DNA of 64,000 bases, from the NCBI RefSeq assembly GCF_024519285.1, contig NZ_JAMZCY010000007.1, positions 124,001 to 188,000 on the forward strand, in the 5' to 3' direction. The notes below the pieces were generated by a model. The model saw nothing but the letters and a program-made list of their open reading frames with translations, was not told the DNA's origin and did not search any database. The position numbers and the translations under genes are program-made. Shown here piece after piece: positions 52,186-61,703 of the stretch (positions are counted from its first letter, which is position 1; the number at the start of each line of letters is the position of its first letter). Source of the stretch: Cohnella sp. WQ 127256. GTDB taxonomy: Bacteria; Bacillota; Bacilli; Paenibacillales; Paenibacillaceae.

Positions 52186-53559
52186 ATGAATTTCCAAACG
52201 TTGATCGACCGGTTTTCGCTAGTCATCAAGATGATGCTTCCGGATCGTTCCTTAAAGTATTTTCCACCGGAATTTACTTTGCGTCGTCCTGTAGTTTCAC
52301 TGTTGCATAAACGAATGAGCCGAGGCGCTCAATGTTACTTCATATTATTTCGTTTGGATTTTTCCCATCACCAGCAAGATGTTCCAGAAGAAGTATGGGC
52401 GGGACTTCAGGAGTGCAGTCGTAAACATTTGCGCTTATCTGCAACGAATCTATTTGAAGACAAGCAAGTGATCGCAATCGATCAATTGGATAAGTTAAAT
52501 TTCATGTTATTAATTGAAGATCATTTTCCTAAAGATATCGGATTATTAGTCCCAGTGGGGCTTAAGAATAAATTAGACAAAATTCAAAGCAATCTAGAAA
52601 TCGCCTTAGCGGATAGTTTCCCAGAATGGAGAAATTGCTTGCGGGTAAATACCGCTTCGGTTCCGATCTCTACCTTAAATAAGGCAATTCGTACAGAGCA
52701 GCTCCTTCACGAAAGCTACCAAGCTACCCTGGCAGTGGCAACGGGATTGATCACTCCAGGTATGGAGGAGTTACGTAATCAGTTAGAAAATATGCTGGAT
52801 AAAGGTTTGATTTCCGTCTTGGCTCAGCCCATTATGAATTTAACTAGTGGGGATGTGTATGGGTGGGAAATCTTAACTCGTGGACCTGAGGGGACAGTCT
52901 TGCATTCCCCGGAGGAGCTGTTCCAGTTCGCTGCGCAAGCCCGAGTATTGAGTCGGTTAGAGTTTCTTGTTGTTAAGCGGGCAACGGAGGAAGTCGCATC
53001 GCGGCAAATTAAGGAGCCTGTGTTTCTGAATGTGACGGCTGTTACATTATCTCATCCTCTATTTCTAACTCACGTACTGCAATGCTTAGAGCGGTTTCCT
53101 CAGCTTAGTCCACAGCAGGTCTATTTTGAAATTACAGAACGCCATCAGATTACGGATATGGACGCGATGATTGATATCCTACGTAATTATCGTAAACATG
53201 GATTTCGATTTGCGGTTGATGATGCCGGCTCTGGTTATTCCAGCTTGCATTGGATCGGTGAGCTCGTCCCTGAGCTGATTAAGATTGATCGCTCAGTAAT
53301 TAGGCATGTTGATCGCATTGCGATTAAGGAATCGTTATTACGCGCGATGGTTATGGCGGCTCGTGAGATGAATTGCGAGATCGTTGCGGAGGGTGTCGAG
53401 AGCGAAGAAGAGGCGGATGTTCTATTTAAGCTCGATGTTGAGATGGGGCAAGGCTATTATTTTGCCAGACCAAGTGTTCTTCTATATGAGCATGAAAGAG
53501 AGATGTTCAAGGAAACGAAAGATCGCATCCAACTTCGCCGCAGTCTTGTCGCCTCTTAG
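52186..53559 (+). CDS. EAL-domain cyclic-di-GMP phosphodiesterase
   Basis: The 457-residue soluble protein has an unrecognised N-terminal half (1-200) and a C-terminal EAL domain (about 205-445). The signature is EIL rather than EAL (GWEILTRG), but the metal and catalytic residues are kept: Asn in FLNVT, Glu in FEITER, Asp-Asp in VDDAGSG, Lys in IKIDRS, Glu in EGVE and Gln in GQGY. It can therefore be an active phosphodiesterase, or a c-di-GMP receptor. There is no membrane helix. It is monocistronic with a terminator overlapping its end. Confidence 0.87.
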   Translation: MNFQTLIDRFSLVIKMMLPDRSLKYFPPEFTLRRPVVSLLHKRMSRGAQCYFILFRLDFSHHQQDVPEEVWAGLQECSRKHLRLSATNLFEDKQVIAIDQLDKLNFMLLIEDHFPKDIGLLVPVGLKNKLDKIQSNLEIALADSFPEWRNCLRVNTASVPISTLNKAIRTEQLLHESYQATLAVATGLITPGMEELRNQLENMLDKGLISVLAQPIMNLTSGDVYGWEILTRGPEGTVLHSPEELFQFAAQARVLSRLEFLVVKRATEEVASRQIKEPVFLNVTAVTLSHPLFLTHVLQCLERFPQLSPQQVYFEITERHQITDMDAMIDILRNYRKHGFRFAVDDAGSGYSSLHWIGELVPELIKIDRSVIRHVDRIAIKESLLRAMVMAAREMNCEIVAEGVESEEEADVLFKLDVEMGQGYYFARPSVLLYEHEREMFKETKDRIQLRRSLVAS

Positions 53560-53579
53560 GTGACTACTGCGGTGTTTTT
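53536..53579 (+). terminator. terminator overlapping the EAL gene stop
   Basis: CGCCGCAGT (53536-53544) pairs with ACTGCGGTG (53566-53574) with one G-T pair, then TTTTT. Confidence 0.75.
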
Positions 53580-53640
53580 ATGATACGATGAGATAAGCGA
53601 TTTGAATGAATAAAAGTCCCGTAAGAAGGAGTGTTAAGAT

Positions 53641-54777
53641 ATGAATCAAGTGGATCGAATATTGGATGGGGCTCTACAGGGAAAGCGACTACAATTAGAA
53701 GATATCGTAGCTTTGTATGAAAGCGATGAAATAGAGAAGCTAGGACATACGGCAAACCAGATCATGCTTAGGAAGCATCCCGAGCCAATAACAACTTTCG
53801 TAGTTGGGCGTAACATTAACTATACGAATGTATGTGATGTATATTGCAGATTTTGTGCATTCTACCGTGCTCCGGGGTCTAAGGAAGGTTATGTATTGCC
53901 GGATGAAGTTATTTTTCAAAAAATCCAGGAAACAATCGACGTAGGTGGAACTGAGATTCTGATGCAAGGTGGAACGAATCCCGATCTGCCATTCAGTTAT
54001 TACTTAGATTTGCTTCGTGCTATTAAGCAGAAATTCCCTGAGATCACCATGCACTCTTTCTCCCCAGCGGAAATCCGTAAAATGCAGGTGGTCGCTGGCA
54101 ATATCCCGATCGAGGATGTTGTCCGTCAGCTTCATGAAGCTGGGTTAGATTCCCTTCCAGGTGGTGGAGCAGAAATCCTGGATGACCGGACTCGGCAAAA
54201 GATCAGTCGTCTGAAGGGATCATGGCGCGACTGGATGGACGTGATGACGACGGCGCATAAAGTGGGTATGAATTCAACAGCCACTATGGTCATCGGATTC
54301 GGGGAATCGATGGAAGAGAGAGCATTACATCTGATGCGCGTGCGTGATGCACAAGATGAGTGCTTGAACAATAACTATCCGTCCCCAGGTTTCCTTGCGT
54401 TCATCCCTTGGACATTCCAGCCGGAGAATACAAACATGAAGCGCGTGAAGGCTACGCCTGAAGAATATTTGAAAACATTAGCGATCAGCCGAATAGCGCT
54501 CGATAACATAGATAATTTCCAATCGTCGTGGGTAACAATGGGACCTGAAGTAGGCAAATTGTCACTCTCCTATGGCTGCAATGACTTTGGTAGCACGATG
54601 ATCGAAGAAAATGTCGTTTCAGCTGCAGGAACAACTCACAAGGTTAACATTGAACTTATTCTAAAGCTAATTCGCGAATGTGGTAAAATTCCCGCTCAAC
54701 GTAATACGAAATACGAAATGGTTAAAATCTACAATGAGCACGATACGGTTGCAAAAGATTATGTGATGCAAAATTAA
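53641..54777 (+). CDS. mqnC: cyclic dehypoxanthinyl futalosine synthase
   Basis: The 378-residue radical-SAM enzyme has the Fe-S motif NVCDVYCRFCAFYR (Cys65, Cys69, Cys72). Its MqnC stretches are ILMQGGTNPDLPF, MHSFSPAEI, SLPGGGAEIL, GFLAFIPWTFQPENT and NDFGSTMIEENVV. It performs the radical cyclisation step of the futalosine route to menaquinone. AGAAGGAG stands before ATG. It is a single gene; mqnA, mqnB and mqnD are not in the window, so the whole pathway must be encoded elsewhere. Confidence 0.93.
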   Translation: MNQVDRILDGALQGKRLQLEDIVALYESDEIEKLGHTANQIMLRKHPEPITTFVVGRNINYTNVCDVYCRFCAFYRAPGSKEGYVLPDEVIFQKIQETIDVGGTEILMQGGTNPDLPFSYYLDLLRAIKQKFPEITMHSFSPAEIRKMQVVAGNIPIEDVVRQLHEAGLDSLPGGGAEILDDRTRQKISRLKGSWRDWMDVMTTAHKVGMNSTATMVIGFGESMEERALHLMRVRDAQDECLNNNYPSPGFLAFIPWTFQPENTNMKRVKATPEEYLKTLAISRIALDNIDNFQSSWVTMGPEVGKLSLSYGCNDFGSTMIEENVVSAAGTTHKVNIELILKLIRECGKIPAQRNTKYEMVKIYNEHDTVAKDYVMQN

Positions 54778-54797
54778 ATTACATCAATGAACAACGA

Positions 54798-54842
54798 GCA
54801 AGAACGCTCCACTCACTATCGAGGGGAGCGTTCTTGCTTGTA
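54798..54842 (+). terminator. terminator after mqnC
   Basis: GCAAGAACGCTCC (54798-54810) pairs with GGAGCGTTCTTGC (54825-54837), then TTGTATT. Confidence 0.85.
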
Positions 54843-54967
54843 TTATCTTAGTTGTTTCTTATGCGATTAAGCTCATAAAATATACCAGAGCAAACAGCCC
54901 ATTGTATATCCTCTTTTAGGTCACCATATAGTAAGTAACAAGCATGGAGGCTGGAGGTGGTGTGGGG

Positions 54968-55873
54968 TTGAAAAAAGTAGAATTTGTTGTGGAATATGAG
55001 CATCCATCGTTGGAGCGACTGGCTGGTATGCTAAATCGAACTTTAATTGGCACAGACAATCCTGTGGATAGTGTGCAATGGGAGCTTAGCCGAGAGGATG
55101 GGTTTATCCGTTGTCAATTTCCATTAGGTCCCGGGCCACAAGATAAAAAAAATTATTGCGACAGGGTAGGGCGCGTGCTTGCAGAGTATACGTTATCCGA
55201 TCAGGAGCCTTCGTTGCTTCGAAGCCTATTTCAAATGCGCTTCGGTCTTAAAGATGAGGTGGAGACGGATCTGTTAATCGCGGAAGCCGTTTCTTTAATG
55301 GATGGAGAGCCAGACTTCGGAGAAACATGGATGGGGCGTGGCAGAGAGCATCGGCTGCAAAAGTTGACCTCCCGATTTTCCCTTTACTTAGAAAATCATG
55401 AAAGACTTCATCTGGACGGGTTTTTACGTTTTCGATTAAATGATTATCGTTCTGAGGTGCAAGAAGCGGCAGAAACAGCAATTGAGGAAAGGCTCATGGA
55501 AAGACAATATCAGGAGTTCATGGCACTGCTTAAGTCGATGGTGGAATGGCAAGAGACACGAACGTCTACTGTGCATGTACTCCATTCCGGGGGACATGCG
55601 TTTCGATTGCTGGATGAGGATATGCGCCCGCTAGAGCAACAATATCCGGAGCTTACTGGGGCTGGAGTGGAAAGCCAGCAGCTTGCTGAAGTGCATGAAA
55701 TTCATGGGGAGCAGGTGGAGGAAGAAGAAAGTCAGGTTGTGAGCCGATTACTTGCAGCTTCTCCCCGCCAACTGTACATCCATACGACTGAACCAGAATC
55801 ACAGGTCATTCGAACAATTATTGGAATATTCGGGGACAGAGCAGCGTTATATCCTGAGTTACCGGCACATTAA
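54968..55873 (+). CDS. ytxC: YtxC-like sporulation protein
   Basis: The roughly 301-residue soluble helical protein lies directly before the thrS leader, as ytxC does in Bacillus subtilis. It has the central stretch HERLHLDGFLRFRLNDYRSEV and EFMALLKSMVEWQETRTSTVHV. The family is restricted to spore formers, and its function is unknown. TTG at 54968 is 10 bases from GGAGG; GTG at 54962 is too close, and ATG at 54944 would contain the RBS. Confidence 0.82.
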   Translation: MKKVEFVVEYEHPSLERLAGMLNRTLIGTDNPVDSVQWELSREDGFIRCQFPLGPGPQDKKNYCDRVGRVLAEYTLSDQEPSLLRSLFQMRFGLKDEVETDLLIAEAVSLMDGEPDFGETWMGRGREHRLQKLTSRFSLYLENHERLHLDGFLRFRLNDYRSEVQEAAETAIEERLMERQYQEFMALLKSMVEWQETRTSTVHVLHSGGHAFRLLDEDMRPLEQQYPELTGAGVESQQLAEVHEIHGEQVEEEESQVVSRLLAASPRQLYIHTTEPESQVIRTIIGIFGDRAALYPELPAH

Positions 55874-55883
55874 CAGGCCTCCC

Positions 55884-55913
55884 TTGACTGAAGGATGTCT
55901 AAGTGGTTATAAT
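55884..55913 (+). promoter_or_regulatory. thrS promoter
   Basis: TTGACT (55884-55889), 18 bases, TATAAT (55908-55913). Confidence 0.7.
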
Positions 55914-55929
55914 TATCGATATTAATCCA

Positions 55930-56209
55930 CATTTAGAAGCGTTGAGAAAGACAGCAATGCAAGAACCGGATGGTCCAGAGAGAGGAACCAAGGCTGCAAG
56001 TTCCTTCCAAAACCGACTCGCATTTACCCCTTTCGAGCTGCTGAGATGAATCCACGATGAATGATTTAATCGTGATAGTATTCTTTGCCGGGTCATGACC
56101 GTTATTACATGCCAGAGGATCGGATACGGATGTACCGGTTGATGGAGGGTGGAACCACGGGCCGCATACAGAGCACCCGTCCCTTTTGGGACGAGGTGTT
56201 TTTTTTGTG
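55930..56209 (+). ncRNA. T-box leader controlling thrS
   Basis: The T-box core AGGGTGGAACCACGGG lies at 56146-56161. A terminator hairpin follows (CACC.GTCCC with GGGAC..GGTG, about 56174-56199, then eight T). An ACC codon at 56012-56014 sits just above an AATGC/GCATT basal helix and is the likely threonine specifier. Confidence 0.92.
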
Positions 56210-56249
56210 CGCCAGAGAGTTGAAAGTGAATTAAAAGGAGGATTTCGAA

Positions 56250-58190
56250 GTGTCTGTTCAAGTCAAATTGCCAGATGGCGCGGTCCGGACTTATGAGTCT
56301 GGTGTGACAATCGAAGATATTGCTTTCTCGATCAGTCCTGGTCTGAAGAAGGTTGCAGTTGCAGGTAAAGTGGATGGTCAAGTGGTGGACGTGAATACTT
56401 CTATCACAAGTGATGTGGCTTTGGAAATTGTGACGCTTGATAATGCAGAAGGCTTAGAGGTTATGCGTCATAGTACGGCCCACTTATTGGCTCAAGCGAT
56501 CAAGCGTGTATATGGAGCGGACAAAGTAAAGCTCGGCATTGGTCCTGTTATTGAGGATGGGTTTTACTATGACATCGATATGGAGCAATCCATTTCCTCC
56601 GAAGATTTGGTCAAGCTAGAGAAGGAAATGGACAAGATTGTTAAAGAAAATTTACCGATCGTAAGAAGAGAAGTTAGCCGTGAAGAGGCGCTTCGTATAT
56701 TTGAAGAAATAGCGGATCCGTTGAAGCTTGAATTGATTCGTGACTTGCCTGAAGGTGTCGCAATCACAATCTATGACCAAGGAGAATTTTTTGATCTCTG
56801 TCGCGGACCTCATGTACCTTCCACAGGTCGCATCAAAGCTTTCAAGCTGCTTAGTGTGGCGGGCGCATACTGGCGCGGGGATAGCAAGAACAAGATGCTG
56901 CAACGGATTTACGGAACAGCATTCGCGAAGAAAACCGAGTTAGAGGAGCACCTTCATTTCCTAGAGGAAGCCAAAAAACGGGATCATCGTAAACTGGGTC
57001 GCGAGCTGAAGATGTTTACCTTCTCACGTGAGGTCGGTCAAGGCTTGCCATTATGGTTGCCGTACGGCGCGAAGCTCCGTCAAACGTTGGAGCGCTACAT
57101 CGTCGATCTTGAGGAACGCTTGGGCTATTCTCATGTGTACACTCCAGTGCTCGCCAATGTTGATCTCTATAAAACTTCTGGCCACTGGGAGCATTATCAA
57201 GAAGACATGTTCCCTATGATGACTTTGGATAATGAAGAATTGGTTCTCCGTCCAATGAACTGTCCGCATCACATGATGATATACAAGAGTGATATGCGGA
57301 GCTACCGTGATCTTCCGATCCGGATTGCTGAGCTAGGGACAATGCACCGTTATGAAATGTCTGGAGCGCTAACAGGCTTACATCGGGTTCGCGCAATGAC
57401 ATTGAATGATGCTCATATCTTCTGTCGTCTGGATCAGATTAAGGAAGAGTTTACTCGGGTTGTTAACTTGATCCGTCAGGTGTATGAGGACTTCGGAATT
57501 AAAGATTACCGTTTCCGTCTTTCTTATCGGGATCCTAAGGATACTGAAAAGTATTGGCCGGACGACGAAATGTGGGAAACTTCGCAACGGATGCTTCGTG
57601 AAGTTGTGGAAGAGCTTGGTTTACCTTACTTCGAAGCAGAAGGCGAGGCTGCATTCTACGGGCCTAAGCTAGACGTGCAAATTAAAACTGCACTAGGCAA
57701 AGAAGAGACTTTGTCTACTGCGCAGCTGGATGTATTGCTTCCTGAACGCTTCCAGCTGGAATACACAGGAGATGATGGGAAGAAGCATCGTCCAGTCGTT
57801 ATTCATCGCGGAATCATCAGTACAATGGAGCGTATGACTGCGTTCTTATTGGAGAATTTCGCTGGAGCATTGCCGCTTTGGTTGTCGCCTGTTCAAGCGA
57901 AGTTGATTCCGGTGAGTCCGGTTTATGAAGCTTATGTTAAAGAAGTGGAAGAAAAGCTCCAAAGAGCTGGTGTTCGAGTGGAATCAGACATGCGGAACGA
58001 GAAGCTTGGTTACAAGATTCGTGAAGCACAGCTAGAGAAAACTCCATATATGCTCGTCATTGGGGAAAATGAATCATTGAATGGTACGGTTTCCGTTCGT
58101 CGCCGTGGCGAAGGGGATTTGGGTGCTCAATCCGTTGAAGATTTTGTTGCCCGTATTAGTGGGGAAATTGCTTCTAAACGTATAGACTAA
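56250..58190 (+). CDS. thrS: threonyl-tRNA synthetase
   Basis: The 646-residue class II synthetase has the TGS domain (1-62), the editing domain (about 65-220: [26 protein letters not shown]), the catalytic core (about 240-535: [38 protein letters not shown]) and an anticodon-binding end. Length is standard. GTG lies 9 bases after AAAAGGAGG. It is controlled by the T-box leader and followed by a terminator. Confidence 0.97.
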   Translation: MSVQVKLPDGAVRTYESGVTIEDIAFSISPGLKKVAVAGKVDGQVVDVNTSITSDVALEIVTLDNAEGLEVMRHSTAHLLAQAIKRVYGADKVKLGIGPVIEDGFYYDIDMEQSISSEDLVKLEKEMDKIVKENLPIVRREVSREEALRIFEEIADPLKLELIRDLPEGVAITIYDQGEFFDLCRGPHVPSTGRIKAFKLLSVAGAYWRGDSKNKMLQRIYGTAFAKKTELEEHLHFLEEAKKRDHRKLGRELKMFTFSREVGQGLPLWLPYGAKLRQTLERYIVDLEERLGYSHVYTPVLANVDLYKTSGHWEHYQEDMFPMMTLDNEELVLRPMNCPHHMMIYKSDMRSYRDLPIRIAELGTMHRYEMSGALTGLHRVRAMTLNDAHIFCRLDQIKEEFTRVVNLIRQVYEDFGIKDYRFRLSYRDPKDTEKYWPDDEMWETSQRMLREVVEELGLPYFEAEGEAAFYGPKLDVQIKTALGKEETLSTAQLDVLLPERFQLEYTGDDGKKHRPVVIHRGIISTMERMTAFLLENFAGALPLWLSPVQAKLIPVSPVYEAYVKEVEEKLQRAGVRVESDMRNEKLGYKIREAQLEKTPYMLVIGENESLNGTVSVRRRGEGDLGAQSVEDFVARISGEIASKRID

Positions 58191-58206
58191 ATTGACTTGC
58201 ATAATG

Positions 58207-58239
58207 ACCCATAAGCTAAAACAGCTTATGGGTTTTTTT
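58207..58239 (+). terminator. terminator after thrS
   Basis: A perfect 11-bp stem ACCCATAAGCT/AGCTTATGGGT (58207-58217, 58223-58233) is followed by seven T. Confidence 0.92.
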
Positions 58240-58360
58240 AAGCGTTTCAGACAACGGTGTTGCAAAATCCTTGCCATATGGACATTATTCTCTTTTTATC
58301 TCGTTTATGGTAGAATGAGAAATGCTTCATATACCCATCCCTATAGGAGGGGCTAGATAC

Positions 58361-58879
58361 ATGAACTTCCTTCGTGATTCTAATTTTCCGGAATCGTTCG
58401 GGTCAGAAGATGAAGTGCTGAGCGAGCTCTATTCGCAGATGTTAAAGGTCGTTCTTTATAAGCTATGGCATAAGAACGATGCAGGTGATGTGGTACAGGA
58501 AGCTTGGGTGCGTATTTTAGAGAAGAAATCAACTTTAAGGCACAAAGACAAGCTGATTCCATGGGCAAAGGCAATAGCGTATAACCTAGCTTCGAATGCT
58601 AATCGTGCAAGACGTCATGAGAGTATTTATGATCATCTGGATGAGATTGCTTCTACGGAGTCTGAATTTAGTCGAGAATCGATGATGGAGCTTTCGGATT
58701 TACTTGGACAGTTGGATCCTGTTACTAGAACTCTTCTTCTGTATAAGTTTTATTATGGATTGAAGGATGCTGAAATTGCGACAGCATTACAGTTACCGGT
58801 CGGAACTGTTAAGGCAAGGATACACCGTGGGAAAGCAAGACTAAAGACTCATGTAGAAGATGGAGAACGATTTACATAA
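58361..58879 (+). CDS. ECF-type RNA polymerase sigma factor
   Basis: The 172-residue protein has sigma region 2 (about 15-80: DAGDVVQEAWVRILEKKS, LIPWAKAIAYNLASNANRARRH) and region 4 (about 110-165: LDPVTRTLLLYKFYYGLKDAEIATAL, VGTVKARIHRGKARLK). Regions 1 and 3 are absent, as in ECF sigmas. AGGAGGGG is 9 bases before ATG at 58361. No anti-sigma gene is adjacent, so its control is not visible. A terminator follows in the 58880-59051 gap. Confidence 0.88.
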   Translation: MNFLRDSNFPESFGSEDEVLSELYSQMLKVVLYKLWHKNDAGDVVQEAWVRILEKKSTLRHKDKLIPWAKAIAYNLASNANRARRHESIYDHLDEIASTESEFSRESMMELSDLLGQLDPVTRTLLLYKFYYGLKDAEIATALQLPVGTVKARIHRGKARLKTHVEDGERFT

Positions 58880-58952
58880 GCAGGTGTCATAATTGTGTTA
58901 GATTTTAATCGTGCTTCTTAATCATAATTAATCGAAAATACGTATTAGATGG

Positions 58953-58983
58953 GAAGGGACCTTAGCGGGTCCCTTTCTTTTTG
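58953..58983 (+). terminator. terminator after the sigma gene
   Basis: AAGGGACC (58954-58961) pairs with GGTCCCTT (58968-58975), then CTTTTTG. Confidence 0.8.
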
Positions 58984-58996
58984 TCTAATACTGGTA

Positions 58997-59018
58997 TATA
59001 ATGTTAGGAAACCTAACA
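58997..59018 (+). promoter_or_regulatory. TATAAT box and palindromic operator before the chemoreceptor-like gene
   Basis: TATAAT (58997-59002) is directly followed by the perfect inverted repeat TGTTAGG AAA CCTAACA (59002-59018), which would cover the transcription start. No typical -35 box is at the right distance. Confidence 0.5.
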
Positions 59019-59051
59019 CTAACTTGGGATGAAGATTAGGAGTGATGAGAG

Positions 59052-60500
59052 ATGGCACAATGGCAACGATGGTTAAAGAACTATAGTGAGGGAAGGAATA
59101 GTATTCAAATTTCTCCCCCTGATCAGTCGAATGCAATCTCTCGTGAGGGTAAGTTCCCTAAGGAAGCGACGACGCCTGCTGCACTTCGACATATGATTGA
59201 AGAAGCGATCGTTATCGCGGACCGTCTTCAAGCGGCTGTATCTGAAGTGGACTCTAGTATGAGTCAGTTAGATAGTATTGCTAATCGAGCAACGGAACAG
59301 GAAGAGAATCTTCGCAAGATTAGTAAATCCGCAATGATTCGTTTAGAAGAAGCCTTTTCTTCCTTGCAGGAAGTATCTGCTGTTTCTCAGGAAATTCGTG
59401 ATGTCACAAGTGATCTAAGCTCACAAAGCCAACTAACGAAAGAAGTGGTGATTGATGTATGCCGCTCTCTCAACCATACAGATGAGGTTATGAATGAATT
59501 GTCTACTAATCATGGAACGATGGAGGAACGAGTAAATGGATTAATTACTCAAGCTTCCAAGATCGGTGAGATCAATGAATTGATACAAGAGATCGTCGCA
59601 CAAACCTCATTACTTGCCCTTAATGCCGCTATCGAGGCAGCACATGCTGGCGAGCATGGACTAGGCTTTGCAATTGTTGCCCAGGAGATTAAGAAGCTGG
59701 CTGAACAAAGCGGACAAGCCGTCAAACGTTCAACAAGCATTGTGCAGCATATCGAGACAGGGATTCGCGAGGTCGTGAGCTCTGTTGATCGAGAGAAACA
59801 ATCTGTTGCCCTAGGGTTAAAAGAAATGAATAACACTCGTGAGAAAATGGATGTTATCTTTAATTCCTTTCAGAAGGTAGACGAGCATGTGAATAGAACG
59901 TTGGACTTTGCGGTAAATCAAGCGGATCGAACGGCTGCTACGAATAAGATGCTAGAGGATGTTGTCGAAGCTGTTGGGCTGACTATGGACAGTGTAGATG
60001 ACACTTTGGCTCAGAACAAACGACAAAGGGTAGAAATCAATAATTTAGGGCGCGTATCTGAGGAGCTGAAGGAATCGGCTGATGAATTAGTTGTTGCCGT
60101 TCAAAGTGCCGGAGGCCAAATGTGGGAAGGGGCGGCAGCGGTAGATAAGGCTCGATGGTCCGACTTGCTGCGCATCGTAGCCTTAGATCCTGATCTGAGC
60201 GGAATGGAAGAGGAAGCCCATCGTGAAGTTCTCAAGGGTTGGTTTAATCGCACAGCGGGAGTGGAGGCTATTTGGTCTAACCGTAGTGATGGCTCCTTCG
60301 TTTATTCGGAGCCTGAGGCGGGATTGTTAAATGCAAGAGGACGTGAATGGTGGATGAAAGCCATGAACGGGGAAACCTTTGTGTCAGAGGTATATGTCTC
60401 AGCGATTACGAAAAAGCCATGTTTAACCGTCTCTATGCCACTTCAACGGGCAGACGGAGGAGTTTTTGGCGTTATAGGTATTGATATTGCAGTTTCTTGA
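59052..60500 (+). CDS. soluble methyl-accepting chemotaxis-like protein with C-terminal Cache-like domain
   Basis: The 482-residue protein has no signal peptide or membrane helix. The N-terminal and central parts are coiled coil with the MCP signalling tip (about 175-217: [20 protein letters not shown] then [20 protein letters not shown]). The C-terminal part (about 370-482) looks like half of a Cache/PDC sensor ([43 protein letters not shown]). Order is thus signalling domain first, sensor last, all in the cytoplasm. It may report to CheA or to another partner. ATG follows AGGAG by 9 bases. It is a single gene between two terminators. Confidence 0.85.
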   Translation: MAQWQRWLKNYSEGRNSIQISPPDQSNAISREGKFPKEATTPAALRHMIEEAIVIADRLQAAVSEVDSSMSQLDSIANRATEQEENLRKISKSAMIRLEEAFSSLQEVSAVSQEIRDVTSDLSSQSQLTKEVVIDVCRSLNHTDEVMNELSTNHGTMEERVNGLITQASKIGEINELIQEIVAQTSLLALNAAIEAAHAGEHGLGFAIVAQEIKKLAEQSGQAVKRSTSIVQHIETGIREVVSSVDREKQSVALGLKEMNNTREKMDVIFNSFQKVDEHVNRTLDFAVNQADRTAATNKMLEDVVEAVGLTMDSVDDTLAQNKRQRVEINNLGRVSEELKESADELVVAVQSAGGQMWEGAAAVDKARWSDLLRIVALDPDLSGMEEEAHREVLKGWFNRTAGVEAIWSNRSDGSFVYSEPEAGLLNARGREWWMKAMNGETFVSEVYVSAITKKPCLTVSMPLQRADGGVFGVIGIDIAVS

Positions 60501-60521
60501 CCTTTTCTAATCGTCTAGGAC

Positions 60522-60568
60522 AAAAACATTCCCTCGCCATCCTTATGGAAGGTGGGGGGATGTTTTTG
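60522..60568 (+). terminator. terminator after the chemoreceptor-like gene
   Basis: AAAAACATTCCCTCGCC (60522-60538) pairs with GGTGGGGGGATGTTTTT (60551-60567) with small mismatches. Confidence 0.85.
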
Positions 60569-60620
60569 CTTATTTCGCCTCGGTCTGTAGACTGAGGGAA
60601 ATTTACTACCCGCGCCGCTG

Positions 60621-60648
60621 TTGTATCCTATGGAAGTATCGTTATACT
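60621..60648 (+). promoter_or_regulatory. candidate liaFSR promoter
   Basis: TTGTAT (60621-60626), 16 bases, TATACT (60643-60648). A small hairpin CTCGGTCT GT AGACTGAG lies upstream near 60580-60597 and could be a LiaR-type operator. Confidence 0.5.
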
Positions 60649-60691
60649 AGTTACATAAAGACTTGATAAGCGTTCATTGGAGGAAGAGGCT

Positions 60692-61699
60692 ATGCAATCA
60701 TCGACCGTACACCGGATGTTTTGGGGAATGGTAGTTGTGGCAGTCGGAGTTGTTTTTTTATTAAATCAAATCGGGCTTATCACAATGGATATTGGAGATT
60801 TATTCGCAACCTACTGGCCTGTGTTCCTGATTCTATTTGGGTTACAAGGTCTGTTGCTGCAGCATGCAGGTGGGATGTGGTGGAATTCTGTAACGGTTCT
60901 AGTTGGCTGCTACTTTCTCGGAAAAAATCTAGATTGGTTACAATGGGGTTTCTCGGATTTTATTCGTATCCTCGCCCCGATTGCGATTATTTTATTCGGG
61001 ATCAATATGATTTTCAGAAGTAACGGTCCCGCAAAATCTAAAAGAGTAGAGAAGGATGAGCAATGGAATCCGATAAACCCATCGATTCCTCCGATGCCCC
61101 CTGGCCCACCCCCTGCTCCACCAGAGCTGGATGAATTCGAACAACGAAATTCTATTAATCTGAACAAAAAATCAAATGATCAATCGGAAGCTTCTCAGCA
61201 GTTCTACTCCCAACAAGAAGATCAATCTGGGAGGCCTAATCCTAATCGATCTTACGATTGGAAGCATAAGCATGGGCATGAGCATAAGGACTGGTGGAAG
61301 GGACACGATTGGAGCTCTCGCAAGGACAACCATAGCCGATTTATCGGTGATATTCATTTAGGGAACGACTATTGGGAGCTTCGCCCAATGAGTATTTCCA
61401 TGTTTATAGGGGATACGACTTTGGACCTTACGAAAGCCCATATTGCGATGGGTGAAACTAAAATTTATTTGTCTTCTTTTATCGGAGATGTGAAGGTGTT
61501 CGTGCCTAATGATCTTGGAGTTGGACTACAAGTTGTCTCTAGCTCTTTGATCGGTGATGTTAAAGTGTTGGATCAGAAGCGTGGCGGATTATTTAATCAA
61601 ATGACAGTGGAAACACCTCGATATTCGGATAGTGATAAACGTGTCGTTCTAATTGTAAGCAGCTTTATCGGTGATGTTCGTGTAACGAAGGTAGGCTAA
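60692..61699 (+). CDS. liaF: LiaF-like envelope stress protein with His-rich insert
   Basis: The 335-residue protein has four membrane helices (about 7-27, 29-49, 53-72, 80-98). A Pro-rich linker (IPPMPPGPPPAPP, about 130-145) and a long charged insert with many His and Trp (WKHKHGHEHKDWWKGHDW, about 190-210) follow. The C-terminal LiaF beta-domain has four FIGD/LIGD repeats. LiaF keeps the kinase LiaS inactive without cell-wall stress. The His-rich insert is not typical and may bind metal. ATG at 60692 lies 10 bases after TTGGAGG. Confidence 0.88.
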   Translation: MQSSTVHRMFWGMVVVAVGVVFLLNQIGLITMDIGDLFATYWPVFLILFGLQGLLLQHAGGMWWNSVTVLVGCYFLGKNLDWLQWGFSDFIRILAPIAIILFGINMIFRSNGPAKSKRVEKDEQWNPINPSIPPMPPGPPPAPPELDEFEQRNSINLNKKSNDQSEASQQFYSQQEDQSGRPNPNRSYDWKHKHGHEHKDWWKGHDWSSRKDNHSRFIGDIHLGNDYWELRPMSISMFIGDTTLDLTKAHIAMGETKIYLSSFIGDVKVFVPNDLGVGLQVVSSSLIGDVKVLDQKRGGLFNQMTVETPRYSDSDKRVVLIVSSFIGDVRVTKVG

Positions 61700-61703
61700 G
61701 GCA

